Under the pieces are notes generated by a model, which saw only the letters and a list, made by a program, of their open reading frames with translations, was not told the origin of the DNA and searched no databases. Positions 35,101 to 47,887 of a stretch of 64,000 bases of DNA are shown piece after piece; position 1 is the first letter of the stretch; every line of letters starts with the position of its first letter. The stretch spans positions 186,001-250,000 of the forward strand of contig JAPMXV010000011.1 in the NCBI GenBank assembly GCA_026936335.1, in the 5' to 3' direction. This DNA is from Mantamonas sphyraenae (Eukaryota > CRuMs > Mantamonadidae). The position numbers and the translations under genes are program-made.

Positions 35101-36381
35101 GCTGCTGACAACGAAGGGGATGGAGACGACGACTTTGCTGCATTCGGCGATGCAGACGACTGGGATTCCGGTGCGGCAAACGACGAGTCCTGGGACACTG
35201 GCGACGACAGCTGGGCCACGTCGGAACCGGAAGTCCAAAGCACGCCCAAACACACACCCTCGGCTTCGTCGTCGACATCCAATCTTCTTTTCCATCAGGA
35301 TCCCTCCAAGATCGAAGCTGCTGTTTCCCTTGCCGCAGGCCTGATTGGCTCCGCGCTCCTGTCTGCTGCACCGCCCAAGCGCACGGCTTCGCTGGATGTC
35401 ACACCGCAGACTCTTGTGCAGTGCTTGCGCAATGCCACAAGTGACACACCGCTGGCCAAGCAGCTCCACGCCACGTATGCCGTCAAACCAGCTGCTGCCT
35501 TTGCCCCGCCAGCCTGCCAGCATTGTACATCCCCTCTGCAGCCCAGCTCAGTTCTCTGCCTTGCATGCGGCTGTGTGCAAGACTCGTGTCCCCAGCTTCA
35601 GGACATCTGGGAACAGTCTCAGCTGCAGCTTGCCTTTCTCAAGGCCATCCAGCTGCCCTCCGGCATCGACGCGGCCGATGTCGCCGCTGGATCTGTGCCT
35701 CGTTCAAAGTCCACAAAGTCCAAACCAGCTGTGCAGCAACCACAGCCCAAACAGCAAACCAATGTGGACGCGCCGTTGAGCACTGCTACAACCACACCCA
35801 CCACGCGACCGCGCAACGAATCTACCCTCTCTGACGCAGGCACAGGTCTTGATGTCGACTTTCTCAAGCACATCAGCAAGCAAAAGGTCACCCAGAACTC
35901 TGCTGGCACCGATCAGGCCTCCACGGGCGTCAACAGTGCCGCCGACCCCCTCGCAGATACCCTCGCCTTCTTTGGCGGCTCAGCCTTTGCCAACGCCTCT
36001 CCGGCAGCCTCGTCGCCTGCAGCAGCCTCTGCGTCTGCCGCTTCGCAGAACAGCACCTCGTCTTCTGCCTTTCCCCTGGATTTTGCTGACCTCATCGGCG
36101 GCTCGAGTTCCAGTTCGAGCTCCAGCAGCAGCAGCGACTCGGCTGCCAAAGATACAACCTCGCCCTCTACAGCAGCCTCAATGAGCAAGGGCCTTCAGTT
36201 CCTGGCCAACCTGGAGAATCTGGAGAGCAGCCAAAGCGAAGAGGCTCAACCCAGCTCCGATCCAATGCTCGACCCCGTATTATTTTTCGGCGATGCAAAG
36301 CCCACAGATGCCTCCCAGGCCATCCTGGACGCCCTTCCAGACCTATCCTGGGCTGTTGCCGACTCCCTCGTGCACACATGA
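32182..36381 (+). CDS. Acidic phenylalanine-repeat protein, possible clathrin-adaptor accessory protein
   Basis: This intronless frame encodes 1399 residues. Residues 1-270 are acidic and contain DPFAVFGN and DPFAMFE. Residues 273-950 are 36 tandem units of the form xDAFAGFGDDTATDDQEA, mostly 17-18 residues, some extended by EEEDTAAEKEE to about 27. Residues 950-1030 have variants with Trp (EFGFGDWDTA, DDFAAFGDADDWD). The C-terminal 370 residues are not repetitive and contain a CxxC...CxxC pair (CQHCTSPLQ, CLACGCVQD), then WEQSQLQLAFLKAI. DPF, FxxF and FGDW/FGDF-like peptides in acidic surroundings are established ligands of AP-2 and gamma-ear appendage domains, as in aftiphilin, epsinR and synergin-gamma. 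Calling this an adaptor accessory protein is inference from motifs only. Confidence 0.85.
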   Translation: MFANFDNEHKDEDGDGFGAFDDDAWAEGDVVEGDEDDWAFGDVQEESNGAATSSPVGQRDTDEGAGPQKASTAALGDKEAEGREEVWEGFGNGVEGMGRESGVRSVEQHEDGLSAKETESVGAEGEDDDPFAVFGNAGSGKAGGSAERQPSALDLLSGMGGDDQLTKGKKDTKQEKREGGGEDPFAMFETSGSSGNSGSTALSLYDDLLAGYDEEREGNGTTSTSDVASGVGDGEKSGGEQLVHEGAASEEVGEGVEPKDGEKEVVGGVSGEGEEEDAFAGFGEDTGAEKEEEEDTAAEKEQEDAFAGFGDDTATDGQEEEDTAAEKEEEDGFAGFGDNTTATDDQEANAFAGFGDNTGAKKEEEDGFAGFGDNTTATDDQEADGFDGFGDDTATDGQEEEDTAAEKEEEDGFAGFGDNTTATDDQEANAFAGFGDNTGAKKEEEDGFAGFGDDTATDDQEADGFDGFGDETTTDDQEEEDTAAEKEEEDGFAGFGDDTATDDQEADAFDGFGDDTATDDQEADAFAGFGDDTTTDDQEADAFGGFGDDTATDGQEEEDTAAEKEEEDGFAGFGDNTTATDDQEANAFAGFGDDTATDDQEAVGFDGFGDDTATDGQEEEDTAAEKEEEDGFAGFGDDTATDDQEADAFAGFGDNTTATDDQEADAFAGFGDDTATDDQEADAFAGFGDNTTATDDQEADAFAGFGDDTGAEKEEEDGFAGFGDDTATDDQEADAFAGFGDDTATDDQEADAFAGFGDNTTATDDQEADAFGGFGDDTGAEKEEEDGFAGFGDDTATDDQEADAFAGFGDDTGAEKEEEDGFAGFGDDTATDDQEADAFAWFGDNTTATDDQEADAFAGFGDDTGAEPLKEEEDGFAGFGDDTATDDQEADVFAGFGDDTATDDQEADAFAGFGDDTATDDQEADAFAGFGDDTATDDQEADAFAGFGDDSASAVSKPAENNEDEFGFGDWDTAADNEGDGDDDFAAFGDADDWDSGAANDESWDTGDDSWATSEPEVQSTPKHTPSASSSTSNLLFHQDPSKIEAAVSLAAGLIGSALLSAAPPKRTASLDVTPQTLVQCLRNATSDTPLAKQLHATYAVKPAAAFAPPACQHCTSPLQPSSVLCLACGCVQDSCPQLQDIWEQSQLQLAFLKAIQLPSGIDAADVAAGSVPRSKSTKSKPAVQQPQPKQQTNVDAPLSTATTTPTTRPRNESTLSDAGTGLDVDFLKHISKQKVTQNSAGTDQASTGVNSAADPLADTLAFFGGSAFANASPAASSPAAASASAASQNSTSSSAFPLDFADLIGGSSSSSSSSSSSDSAAKDTTSPSTAASMSKGLQFLANLENLESSQSEEAQPSSDPMLDPVLFFGDAKPTDASQAILDALPDLSWAVADSLVHT
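32998..35030 (+). repeat. 36-copy in-frame tandem repeat (51, 54 or about 81 bp units)
   Basis: The DNA between these positions is built from units with the core GGATTCGCTGGATTCGGAGA followed by GACACAGCCACTGATGACCA and GGAGGCGGACGCA. All unit lengths are multiples of three. Longer units carry an inserted block encoding EEEDTAAEKEE. The last six units are the most uniform, suggesting recent expansion or homogenisation at the 3' end. Several other frames on both strands also stay open. Confidence 0.9.
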
Positions 36382-36440
36382 CACTAGAAGGCCCAACAAA
36401 AACCAAACCAACTCGCACCTTCTAGCTCTTCGCTCTCGCG

Positions 36441-39400
36441 ATGACGGCGATCTTGCAGCGTACGCTGTCGCCGATCATCACGTCCTATCTCCACGAGTAT
36501 GTCGCAGACATGGACACGTCGGACCTGAAAATGTCGCTGTGGGACGGCGACGTTGAGCTGGAGAACATCCGACTGCGCTGCGAGAATCTCCCGCTCCCAC
36601 CCGATCTTCCCTTTGCGCTGCACTCTGTCCATATTAAGCAGTTGCGCCTGCATATACCCTGGTCTGCACTCACCACAGAGTCGGTGCGCATCGTCATTGG
36701 CTCTCCCACCGTCGTGCTCGTGCACAAGGGTGCCCAGGACGCCGACACGGACGACTCCAACTCCCCAGCGTCCACTCCGGCCTCCCACAACAACGTCTAT
36801 GCGTCTCCACAGGTTACCCCTCCATCAACACCGTCCACTCCATCCGCCTCGGACATTCCCTCTCAAGGATACCTGCGTTCTCTCGTCACCAAGTTGCTCG
36901 TGAACATTGTCTGGGCCGTCTCCGACCTCAACGTCACCTATCGCCACTCTCTGCATCCTGAGTTTGGGCAAATCTGCGCAGACATGCACATGGATCATCT
37001 TTCGGGTCGCGCTACTCACCCAGACTGGAATCCAGCCTTTGTCGAGCCCCAAGGCCAAGGTCAAACCGTCCACAAAGCCGTCCAGCTTCGCGGCCTCTCC
37101 CTTTCGTTGTATAGCAGCAAGCAACAGGCCAGCAATGCCCGCACGAACCTCCTTGACGACCTCTCACTGCAACTTCGCCTGCGTTTCCACCTCCTGCCCC
37201 AACTTGCTTCCCGTTCTCGCCGCCATCGCCAGCGTATCGACTTTCGCTTCGACTTTTTCCGCATCCACCTCTCAACCCATCACCTACGCCTCATCCTTGC
37301 CCTTCTGCCCGACCTTGTCCCTCGTAAATCTGAAACAGCGTCGTCGCAGGCTCTTTCCTCCGTCGCAACCCTCAAGTCCAACCTAAATCACCTCTCCTCC
37401 CACGGAAGCCTGGAACAGGGCAACTCCGATGCTCCCACAGAGTCAGGAGAGCTCATCGTGCCTCCGCTCGAGCCCAGTGACACGAGCAACAGTGCGGAGG
37501 AACGAGAGGACATTGACAAGCAACAGGGCTCTTGGGTCGGATGGGCCATGGAATTTTTCACAGAAGAGGAGGAGGAAAGCGGTGTTGTCGATACAGAGGC
37601 AAACCAAAGGGATGAAGCACAATCGCCGTCTGTGGACGATGGGGCTGCTGCACAGCCTGTGACGCCGCGTTCCGGACCCTCCACCCCACGGAGCACTCAG
37701 GCCACATCGCTCCCGTATGTACAAACAGAGGTGCAGAGTGCGCTCAATTACGGCCTTTCGACTGTGTTTGGTTTCCAGGCGAGTGAAATGGAGCGGGATC
37801 TGGGCAGCGACAGCGACTCGAACGATTCGGACGGCGATTCGGAGGCGGGCGACGCCTCAGCGCCTCATCTCATGAACCTGAGTGTAATGGTGACTGAGTT
37901 GCAGCTGGAACTCCTGGAGACGGTTGTGGTGACAGCCACACAAGGGAACCTGTCGGTCAGCTTGCGCGAGCAGCCGCAAATCCGCTTGAGTCTGGGCTCC
38001 ATGGAGGTGCAAGCTCTGTCCATGCCCTTACTGAAGATCATGCCGCAGCCACGCACTCGATTCAGCACGGCACACGATCGCGACACAGCGTTCCTCGCGT
38101 TTACGCTTTTTGACCCCGTATCGTCGAACAAGGCAATCCGCAGCCTTGCCTCCCAATGGGCGCTCCCTGCAGACGACGATGATGCACGTACCATGTCCAC
38201 AGACGACAGTGTATCTACCACACACTCTTCAGAGAGCACTTCGTCGAGACACCCGCGCACGTATGCAAGCATCACGCTCAACATCACCCCAACTCCACTT
38301 TTGTCCTCCGACCTCATGGACCTGGCTCAGGTGTTTGATCCGAATCTCATCAACGTTTCTCTGGAGGTCACATCGTTGCATTCGGTGCTCCATCCCGAGC
38401 AGATGCACGCATTGCTGGACCTGCTGGACCTGCTGGACCCGGGGAAGGCCCACGACGCCCAACACAGCAATCTAGACACCCAGGACTGGTATGACCACGC
38501 ACACGCCGATCCTACACGCCTGTTGGAGGACATTTGTGCTCATTTTGTACAGCGTTCGCGCGTGGGCCTGCACCAGGTCGCCATTTCGCGTGTCGGACGT
38601 CGCCCTTGCCCCTCCCTCTGCACATTGAATCGCCACAGGCGTTTGTGCTCACCTGCAATGCCGTGTCGTTGATGTTGAACGACTTGGAATCTGTGGCTGG
38701 CGTGTTTGAGCCCATCCATGCACACCTGGCAAACGCCGCGGTTGCATACGACGAGCAGGGCCGTGAGGGCAACGACGACCAGCAGGGGGACAAGCGTCCT
38801 CCATTCGTGACGATGCCATCTCATTTGCAATACCTCGTCTACGAACAGCTTGACGTGGTGGTTGAGCAGCTGGTGCTGTCGTGTGTGGCGGACTACAACG
38901 CAATCATCGGAGTACAGATGAAGCGTATGCGACGGCAGAGTCTGGTGGGCGAATCATCGTCTGCCTTTGCATCATCTGCATCCAGTGCATCCAGTGTAAC
39001 CACTAACACGACAACCACGTCCTCGTCGTCCTCGTCGTCCTCGTCTCTGGCACATGCCCAGGCCGACCGCCACGCACACATCGCCCCAGCGTGTATCATA
39101 CTCATGCCCATCGACATCAACGGCTGTGTACAAGTGTCACGTCTCCCTTTGTCGTTTCACGCAAGCACACCGCGGCTGCGTATGCAGATGGCGTCGCCTG
39201 GTGCCCATGTACGGCTTACACCAGAGCACTTGTTGCACGCCTTCAACCTGTTGTCCCTGTTCCTGGACACACCTATGCCCGAGGTGAGCATGAGACACAA
39301 GTTGACGACGGCTGCAGCTGTGTTCCAAGTGGACACCGGCCGTGTGGCTGTGGAAGTGGCCGAGTTTGCCGCATCGATGCAACTCCACACGCTGTGCACC

Positions 39401-42400
39401 TCTTTGGACGTTTCACTGGCCAGCGCTTCGTACAGGGATAGCTGCACGGCATGTGCGGCAGGACGTAGCGTATCGTTGCTGAGTGCCCAACTGGATGGCC
39501 ATCAGGATGACCAACGGCCGATGCTACTCCTGGCCGCCCATTGGCCCACGCACATGGACATCCACACACATACTCATCGGCCGCCATTTCTATTTCTGCG
39601 CAGTGTGCCGTGGGTCGCCACCATGGATCCCGTCGTGCTGGACACTCTCCGCAACATCACTGTCGGCTCCGCGCCATCCTCGCGCTCGTCACAGCCGGGT
39701 CAGCGACACACGACTTTACACACACCGGTGGAAAGACAGGTGTGGCACATGCACAGGGCCATCCTAGATGTTCACATCAACGCGTGCGCTCTGGTGCTTC
39801 CCATGCGTCACACCCACAGCCGACCCTCCGCCGCCACAGTCATTGCTGCTTGCGACGAGAGTTCGGCTGAACCCCCCGCGCATCTGGCTTCAGCTTGCGT
39901 TCCCGTCCTAATGGTGGCTCTGCCTGCCACAACTCTTGCGTCCACGCCTCAGTGGTTTTCTCGCGACGAGCCGCCGTCTTCTTGGTTGCCGTGGACCATG
40001 ACCATTGAAGGCCTCGCCATGTCTACTGCCCTCATGCATCCGGGGATGCAGGGAGACGCGGAAGAACCTGCCCTGCTGCATCGCCAGCCATTGTTGCAGC
40101 GCTGTACTTTTGATCTGCTGCTTACAGACACAGCTGGCGGGGCCTCACGTGACCAACTCTCCTTGTATCTCTCCAGCGAGCTACCCGAGATCCAATTACG
40201 ATGTACTGCAGCCCAGCTGCGTCTTCTATCGCCCATTTTTGGCCTACTCCACCACGTGCAGGCGGAACAGCAGAAACTCAGCGCGCTGGACAGCGAAGAC
40301 GAAGCGGCCGTCGAGAGCGAGGAGGACGACGTGCGTCACAATGACGACGACGTGCCTCATCCATCCCTCTCATTCTCTTTCTGTGTGGAACTTGCCATGC
40401 CCGCACTGCGCGTGCACATGGATCTGTGTGACGGATCTGTGTTGGAGGTGCGGCTCGGTCGCGCTGCATTCTTCTGGTACACCAACCAATTGCAGACGTT
40501 CCAAACCAATGTCTCGCTTGCCCAAATGGACGCAAGACTCGACTCTGGCGTGGTACTCCAGTGTCCAGCGCTTGACACGATCCCACTGACTGCGCCTACT
40601 CCACTGACTGCAAACGTGCTGGCCGAAGAGGAAGACACCACACCTTTCCTGGAATTCAAGTGGTTCCATGAAGCTGAACAGAATGACATGACGGTTTCGC
40701 TGCAAGCTTTTGACGTCGTATTGTGGATGCCGATGCTGGCGGCTGTGCAGGTGTCATTGGAGCCAGTGAGCGGGCAGGGAGCAACGTCCGTACGGCCCAC
40801 ACAATCGACTGCTGAGGCGACACCACTGGCGTTGCCGCAAGTGTTTCCTCGCATCCATGTGCAATGCGAATGTGTGCGTGTGTTTCTCCCAACCCAGTTT
40901 CCACAGGCCCACTGCCCGTTTGCCATGCTGGCTCTGAACTCGATGAATCTAAAGTCGACGGCCAATCTCATCCAGGCGCAGCTGAACCAGCTTGTGCTCA
41001 TCACGGATGATCTGATGGTGAAGGGAACGCCGTCAATGTCCTATCTCGACTCGCGAGGACGGCACACCATGCTGAAGCCCCTCAGTGTGCAAGTGCAGGT
41101 GGCGCTTCGTCCACAGCTGTTGTCGCTAGACGTGCGGTTCACCGAAGCACGCATGTACTGTTCGTCTGCACAGGTGGGTCTCATGCAACAGCTTGCCGCC
41201 ACGGTGCCCAGCCCTTCAACAATGCATGCGGGGTCAGAGGCCCCTGCAGCCCCGCCTCGGGCAACAGTGCCCATACGCCTGCAGATGCATGCACCAGCCT
41301 TGTTTCTGGAACTGCGCATGAGCCCCAACCCGACGCCGTTTGCCATTGTGAGCGTCCACGACGTGGCAGCCCACCTGGACCTGCAGCGAATGTCGTCCAG
41401 CCTGGCGGCCTCGCTACATCATATGTTGGCCCATTATGTCGATGCAAACGACGACAAGCAGCTTGTGCGTGTGCTACAGTCTCATGACATCACGGTGTCC
41501 TGGGAGATGCCTGCTGCTTTGCACGTGGCTGTGCGTCCCATCAAGCTGGATATCTTTCCCGAGGTGCTGGTTGCGGCGGCACTCTTTGTTGATGCCTGCA
41601 ACCGTGCAGCTCTGGCCATGCAGCTTGTGCGCAGTGCTTCGAGTGCTTCCATGGTCTCTCTGGCAGACGAGGGCGTCGACGTGTCCATCAACAACAACGA
41701 TATCTCTGAATCGGAGGATGCGAAGCCACCCCTTGAGCATCAGCAATTGGATGTGGATTTGTCCCTGCGTGAGATCGTTCTGCAAATGCACACGAGTGTG
41801 CAGTCGCGAGTGGAGCAAGACGGAGAGGAAGAAAATGGGGATGCACACCGGGGCGAAAGCAATCCGACGTGTGAAATGGCGCTGTGCGACGCGTCGATTC
41901 AGATGGCGCTGCTCGGAGGCGGACGCTCACGGCTGCATGGAAGTATCCTCAACGTGACGGTACACGTGGATCGGAAACACCGTCTGCTTCAGCCGGCAAC
42001 CGTTGAGGTGGACGTGGAACATGTGGTGCAGAGATCCGGATCGGCGACGTTGCATGTGGATGTGCGCGTGCCATCGCTTCGGCTGACCATGGCCCACCGA
42101 CACCTGAGCTCGGCCATTGCCCTCAGTAACGTGTTTGTACCTGCCATACAGCACGCCATGGATGTACACGAGCATGCACCGGCAACCGCGACGCTGGACG
42201 ATTCGACGGCAATGCTTGTGGATAGATCACAGGATGACTTGCGCACCCAAGACTTTTCGTTCACCAGCGCGCCTGCAGATGGTGGCATTGAAGCGGAAGC
42301 GCTCCCTGTACCCTTGCAGCTGATGCTTAGTGGTGAAGAGGCGTCGTCCGCGTGGATGGCCTGGGCATATCCAGAGGCACGCAGCGTGTGCGAGCTTGTG

Positions 42401-45400
42401 ACAACGCCGCTGACGTTGCACCAGCACGAACAGGTGTCTTGTGTACTCAGCTACTGGTCACCGGTGACGGGTGCATATGTGGCCGCTGCTCGCGTGCGCG
42501 TGTCACAGCGAAGCATCCGCACCATTGCCCTGCGTGGATTGCCGCTGAGCACGCAATGGAGGTTGCACGTGGATGTGCAGGACACTGCGTTGCAAGGATC
42601 CACATTGGCAGCGAGTGTGCGCATCAGCAGCCTGTCCCCACGAAGCTTGTCTGCGCAGGTTTACGTTAGCGCGACAGTGAACACGATGCAGCTGTCTGTG
42701 CGCAATCCCATGGAGGACAAACTGGAACAGGAGTTGATGTTGCTGCACGCACACTCTGTGGTCACACGGTTGGATGTATCACCGCATGGCACGTTGCTTG
42801 TGGACGCCAACGTGCATGTGCACGCTGTGCTGAACAACATGGCCACCAACACACAGGAGCCGTTGCTGGACGCATGTCACCTCTCGGCAGCCCTGAGCGT
42901 GGACAAACACATGGACAGCCACGGGCGCACGGAACGAGAGTCGACGCGGCTGGCAGTGCGAAGCAGCGGCTTGCAAGTGTGCGTAGGCCTGAATGCACTT
43001 CGAATGTTGCTTCAGAGTGCACGCGCGTTCCAAAGACGCTTGGAGCCTCTGTTTGCGCAACATGCACGCGTGTTGGCGCAGCGTTCGTACAGCGAGGACG
43101 AGCTGTGGTACGATGCGAGCGGAGACGGGGCAGTGACACCCGACGAGGACAACGACGATGCACAATGGGCTGGTACGCGGGAACACGGAAGCTATGCCGT
43201 GTTTGTCTTGGTCAATCACACAGGCATCGACCTGCGGTACGGCCAGCTGGGCACGGCAGAGATCGGGTACCTCGAAGCAGGGCGCAGCTGCGACTACCAT
43301 TGGTACACCCACCAAGAGACACAGTTCTGCAAGAAGCAGCTGCGAGTAGCAGCTGAGGCCGTCAAACTGCGGTGGACCGACCCTGTGGACATCCATCGTC
43401 CGGGTGTGCGTGAGCTTCGTGTCATGTACATGGGCGCGGAAGTGTCGATGTGGCTGCATGTGTATGCACAAGACTTCCAACTGCGGGTTGAGCTGTATCC
43501 AACACACACGTTGGTCAACACGCTGCCAGACAGCGTGCAGATGCAGATAGACTGTGCCGATGGCGATGGCGGTGGCGGTGGCAGCGACGACAGGATGTGG
43601 GAGCTGCCTGGCACAGACGTGTCTGCACGGTTGAGCAGCCCCACGTGTGCATACGTAATGATGCGAAAGGAGGAATCACGGGTGCGTGTGCGCGTGTGCG
43701 CAGATGCTCAGTCGGACAGGACGACGGCGTGGTCTCAGTGGGTTGACATACATCCAACCGATGTGTCCAGCAGCACTCTGGTAGACATGGACATGCAGGA
43801 CGGGAGCACACGATACGCATGCTGGCTACAGGTGGTCCGGAGGCGTGCGGCGGACGGCGGACTGCTGTGTGTGGCCCTGCACCCTGTGTTTGCCGTCCGC
43901 AACCGCACCACAATTCCCTTTAGCTACCAACTGTGGTCCACAACGACAAGCGCTCTTATGGAAGAGCAAGTGCCCGTGGGCGAACGGGTGATCCTGGACG
44001 GGCCGGCCATGGATCCCACAAACGGCCAGCTACTGTCATTCCGCTTCCACAGCGTCCATCGTGACCGTCGCGCTCTCTCGCGCTCATACCCGAGCCTGCC
44101 TCTAACCCAGGACTTTATCGACAGTGTGAAACAGCCTCTGGAAGCCCTGCCCGACAGGTCTGCGAGGGTGCATAGTTCGTCTTTGTCGTCATCGTCGTCC
44201 TCCTTGTCTGCCAATGGCCCCAGACAGGGGGAGGAGGAGGAGGACACACGCACAATGTATCTTGTGGACGAACTGCCTGCGGTGCCTGTGCGGACGCCTT
44301 CCGCGCTGAAGACTGCGCGGTTGCCTGCTGTGTCACTGTACCGACCGGAATCGCAAGCCCGGGCGGTGGGGGTGCGATATGCGTTGGACATGGACAACCC
44401 TCTGAGAAAAGGGACGACGAGTGCATACGCAGTGGCACGCCCCGTGGCTTCCATGGTACCCACTGTGGATGTGTGTGTGTACAACCAGCTTGAGGTGCAC
44501 AATTACACGCAGCTGCGCCTGCTCTTTCGTGTCGCACGCTCCGACAAACCAGCCGAGGTGGGCCCCAGCGATCTGGTGTTGTACCCATCCCATGATGTGG
44601 CAGACGCATACACACGCTTCCAAGTCGCCGTGCTGTTGGAAGGCAACGATACAGAGTCGGTGCCCTCCACAACTTGCTGGAGCGTGCCGCTGCCGCTGTT
44701 TCGGGACCAGACGCGTGATTTTGCGTACATGTTTGCTGTGAAGAAGGAATCTGCAAACGCACAGCCGATAGTGCTCAACGCACACGTGCAAGTGCGCGGG
44801 TTTGGCGTACGCGTACTCCTTCGCCCACAAATGGTTGTGTTCAACCAGCTGGACCGTGCCGTGGTGCTTTCAGGTGGAAACGAAGCGCCCGTGTGCACAG
44901 TTGACTCACAGAATCGGATGCAACTGGTCGTGTGGCCCAAATTGTGGCTGGAGGGCACCAAGACTGACCAGAAGCGGACCACGAGAGAGGAGGAGATGAA
45001 CAACAACAACAAGAAGAAGAACAAGTACAACAACGAGAAGGAAGACCAGGATGGGCCATCGGGATCCACAGAGGTGGAAGAGGGGGTGGAAATTGGCCAG
45101 GACCTGCTGCATGTGACATTTGCGCTGCAGATGGACGGGTATGCTCGCAGCGAGATGATTGAGGTGCCGTGTGAACAGGATTACGTACGCGACGTGTGCC
45201 TTTTGGCAGACGACCTGTCGCACATGCGTGTGGTGCGTGTGCAAGTGACGTTGCATCGCCGCATGAACAAGCTGCTATTGTGGCAGGCGCACCAGGCGCC
45301 GTTTGTGCTGCGCAACGAAAGCACACATGCGGACATGCTTGTGTGGCAGCAGCACTGCCCCGAGGCTACGCTGAGACTGCGTCCAGGCCAACACAGCGAC

Positions 45401-47614
45401 TTTGCCTTTCGCTCGTTGGACACAAAGCGTGCATCGAGCCGGGAGGACGAGGAGGAGGAGGAGGCAGAGGAAGGCAACACACGGGTGCAGCAGCGGATGT
45501 CGCTGTCGTCCATGCTGGGAATCCAGGTGGGCGTAAGCGACTCGGACCTGGCGACTATGAACACGCCGCCGAGACTGTGTGTGCAGATGGTGAGGGCCGG
45601 CGAGGAAGCGTCTGGAGCCAGTGAGCCGTTGACGCTGAGTGCCTTGACATGTGGTCATTCGCAGGGCAACGGAGTTCATGCGCTGGTGGAACAGCATGCA
45701 TCGCACTTTGTGGTTACGCTGGACAGCCGGGATCAGGAGCACAAGGGAGCAGGGACGCACGAGGAGGATGCATCGGTGATGGTGGAGATGCTGGACAGCA
45801 GCAACAGCGTCGAGGTGGCGTTGGACACCCTGGCATTGTGCGTTCTGCATGAACCGATGCGTGGGGAGGAGCAGTGGGCGGAAGCGTTGCGTGTGGAGGT
45901 GGGTGCGGTTCGGGTGGAGGTTGTACAGTCAGAGGCACGCGCGCACACACGTGCAGAGCAGACGATGCGCGTGGGTGTGCGCCTAGGAAGCGTGCAAGTG
46001 GACAATTACATGCCCGGGGCGGAGTTCCCTGTGCTACTCACCTCGTTGCCCGAGGGCAGCACCAACGACTTGGGGCAGTTTGGACAGCCGCCAGCCGTGC
46101 AGGTGAGCGTGGAAGTGGATGAGTTTGGCGGAGGCGAGAGCCGATTGCACAGTTTGGACGTGGATGCGCAACCGCTGCGGCTGTTCTTTGAGGACGGCCT
46201 TGTGGACGGCACGATGGAGTTGGTGGAAGGGGTGCTGGAGCTGGTGGGGGACGAGGCGTTGGACGAGGCCGGGGCCGGGACGAGTGCGGTAGTTCGGGGC
46301 TGGAGGGAGGCAGGCGCAGTCATGGGAGACGGAGAAGATGGGACGACGCTGTATTACGTCGGATACGAAGTGGAACGCAACATGGAGGCGTTGATGGAGG
46401 CGCCGGTGCGAGTTGTGCAAGCGGTGCATGCCATCCGCAGGTGTAACATCAGCAGCGTGCAGCTGCGTGCGTGGCTGCATGTGTCGTCGCCGGTGTATCT
46501 GAGTGTGGCGGACAGTCCGCTGGCAACGTCTGCAGTGCGTGTGCGGCAGGTGCAGGCCACGCCGCAGCAGTTGGCTCAGCTGCTTGTGAGCACGTACGTC
46601 AACGACGTGATTGTGGGTGCGCCTGCAGTGTTGGGCTCACTGCAGCTGCTGGGAAACCCAACTGCACTTGTGCGCAGCATCACCACGGGTGTGCAGGATC
46701 TGGTGCGACTGCCCACACAGGGGTGGCAGCAGGGACCGCGTGAGTTTGTGGCCGGCATCGGCTCCGGGCTGTCCTCGTTGCTCGTGAGCGTGTCGCAGGG
46801 CACGCTGCAATCGTTCAGTGGCCTGCTGGCCAGCCTTGGACGGAACATCAGCCTGTTGGGCATGGACTCGGAGCAGGGACGCAGGCGTTCGGCATCTTTG
46901 CAGGGAGGTCTGGCCTCAGGATTGGCTCAAGGGGTGCAAGGGGTGGGCGAAGGACTCATGCAGGGGCTGTCGGGCATTGTGACGCAACCGATGCGCTCTG
47001 CAAGCAGGGATGGGGCGGCTGGGCTGTTCCGGGGATTGGGCAAAGGGTTGCTGGGCGCAGTGGCACGTCCGGTGGGCGCAGTGTTTGAAATGGCCTCACA
47101 GACTACGTATGGATTCATGAACAGCGTCGGGTTGGGTCACGGCGTGGTACAGCGGCGACCGCGACGCGCGGTGGCGTGGCGTGGCGCCGTTCCGTCGCAT
47201 CCTGCATATGAGGTCATGCTGGAGCTGTTGTGGGCTCGCGAAGAGGTGACAGATGACGCATACGTGTACCACACGGAAGCATCTGTGTTGTCCATGGATA
47301 TGGACTGTGTGCTGCTGCTGACACGGCGTACGCTGTACATTGTGCGGGATGGCCTGAGCGGTGTGCTGCACGACTGCATCCCGCGTGCTTCGGTGGTCGC
47401 ATTCGGCGACGACCGTGGAGTGTTGGCAGACGCAGGCATCGAGGCATCGCCCGAGGAGCATCCTGCGGTGTTGCTCATTTTCACGCAGCAGGCGCAGGGT
47501 GCCGCCGAGGAAGGGAGCCAGGAGCAAGACGGCACAGCACGTGGAATCTGCTGGGCATTTGGATTTGCCACTGAGTTTCAGGCTGCGTTTGTGCGACTGG
47601 CCATGGAACAATGA
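36441..47614 (+). CDS. VPS13: VPS13-family lipid-transfer protein, most like VPS13B
   Basis: Two exons, 36441-38576 and 38639-47614, encode 3703 residues. The N-terminal chorein domain reads LQRTLSPIITSYLHEYV, then MSLWDGDVELENIRL and SVHIKQLRLHIPWSAL, closest in pattern to VPS13B. Long stretches of beta-rich bridge sequence follow, with disordered acidic loops. A VAB-like region lies near FVLVNHTGIDLRYGQLGTAE and FAVRNRTTIPFSYQLWST. The C-terminal part has the amphipathic ATG2_C-like helices (NPTALVRSITTGVQDLVRLP, GLLGAVARPVGAVFEMASQ) and ends in a PH-like domain. VPS13 proteins bridge membranes at contact sites and move phospholipids. The 62-bp intron has a poor donor (GTCGCC) and a good acceptor (CCACAG). 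It is proposed because the frame changes here while homology-like sequence continues; a sequencing indel is an alternative. Confidence 0.9.
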
Positions 47615-47887
47615 TGCGCGAGAGACGATTGCGCCGGCGTTCGCAGCACAAAAATGTTGGTTACTTCCCGCAGACACTTCATCACACATCGCCTCCACAC
47701 ACGCACACACGTCGCCAGCCACACATGCACACGCACACCCACCGGTTAGGAGGCGTGCAACGTGTGCATGAGGGCAGGAGGGCGTGCGAGGCAGCGGCTC
47801 ATTGGCGGCTTGCATTTTTTTCGTACCCAGAAAAGGCCTTGCCCACAAGCCGTACAGGAAGCTCACACACAGCTGCACATCCCACAG

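Noticed and set aside
31932-35523. Minus-strand open frames of about 1116, 889 and 550 codons opposite the repeat protein
   Set aside because: They exist only because the repeat unit is stop-free in several frames; the plus-strand frame continues into unique flanks with sensible sequence, the antisense ones do not.
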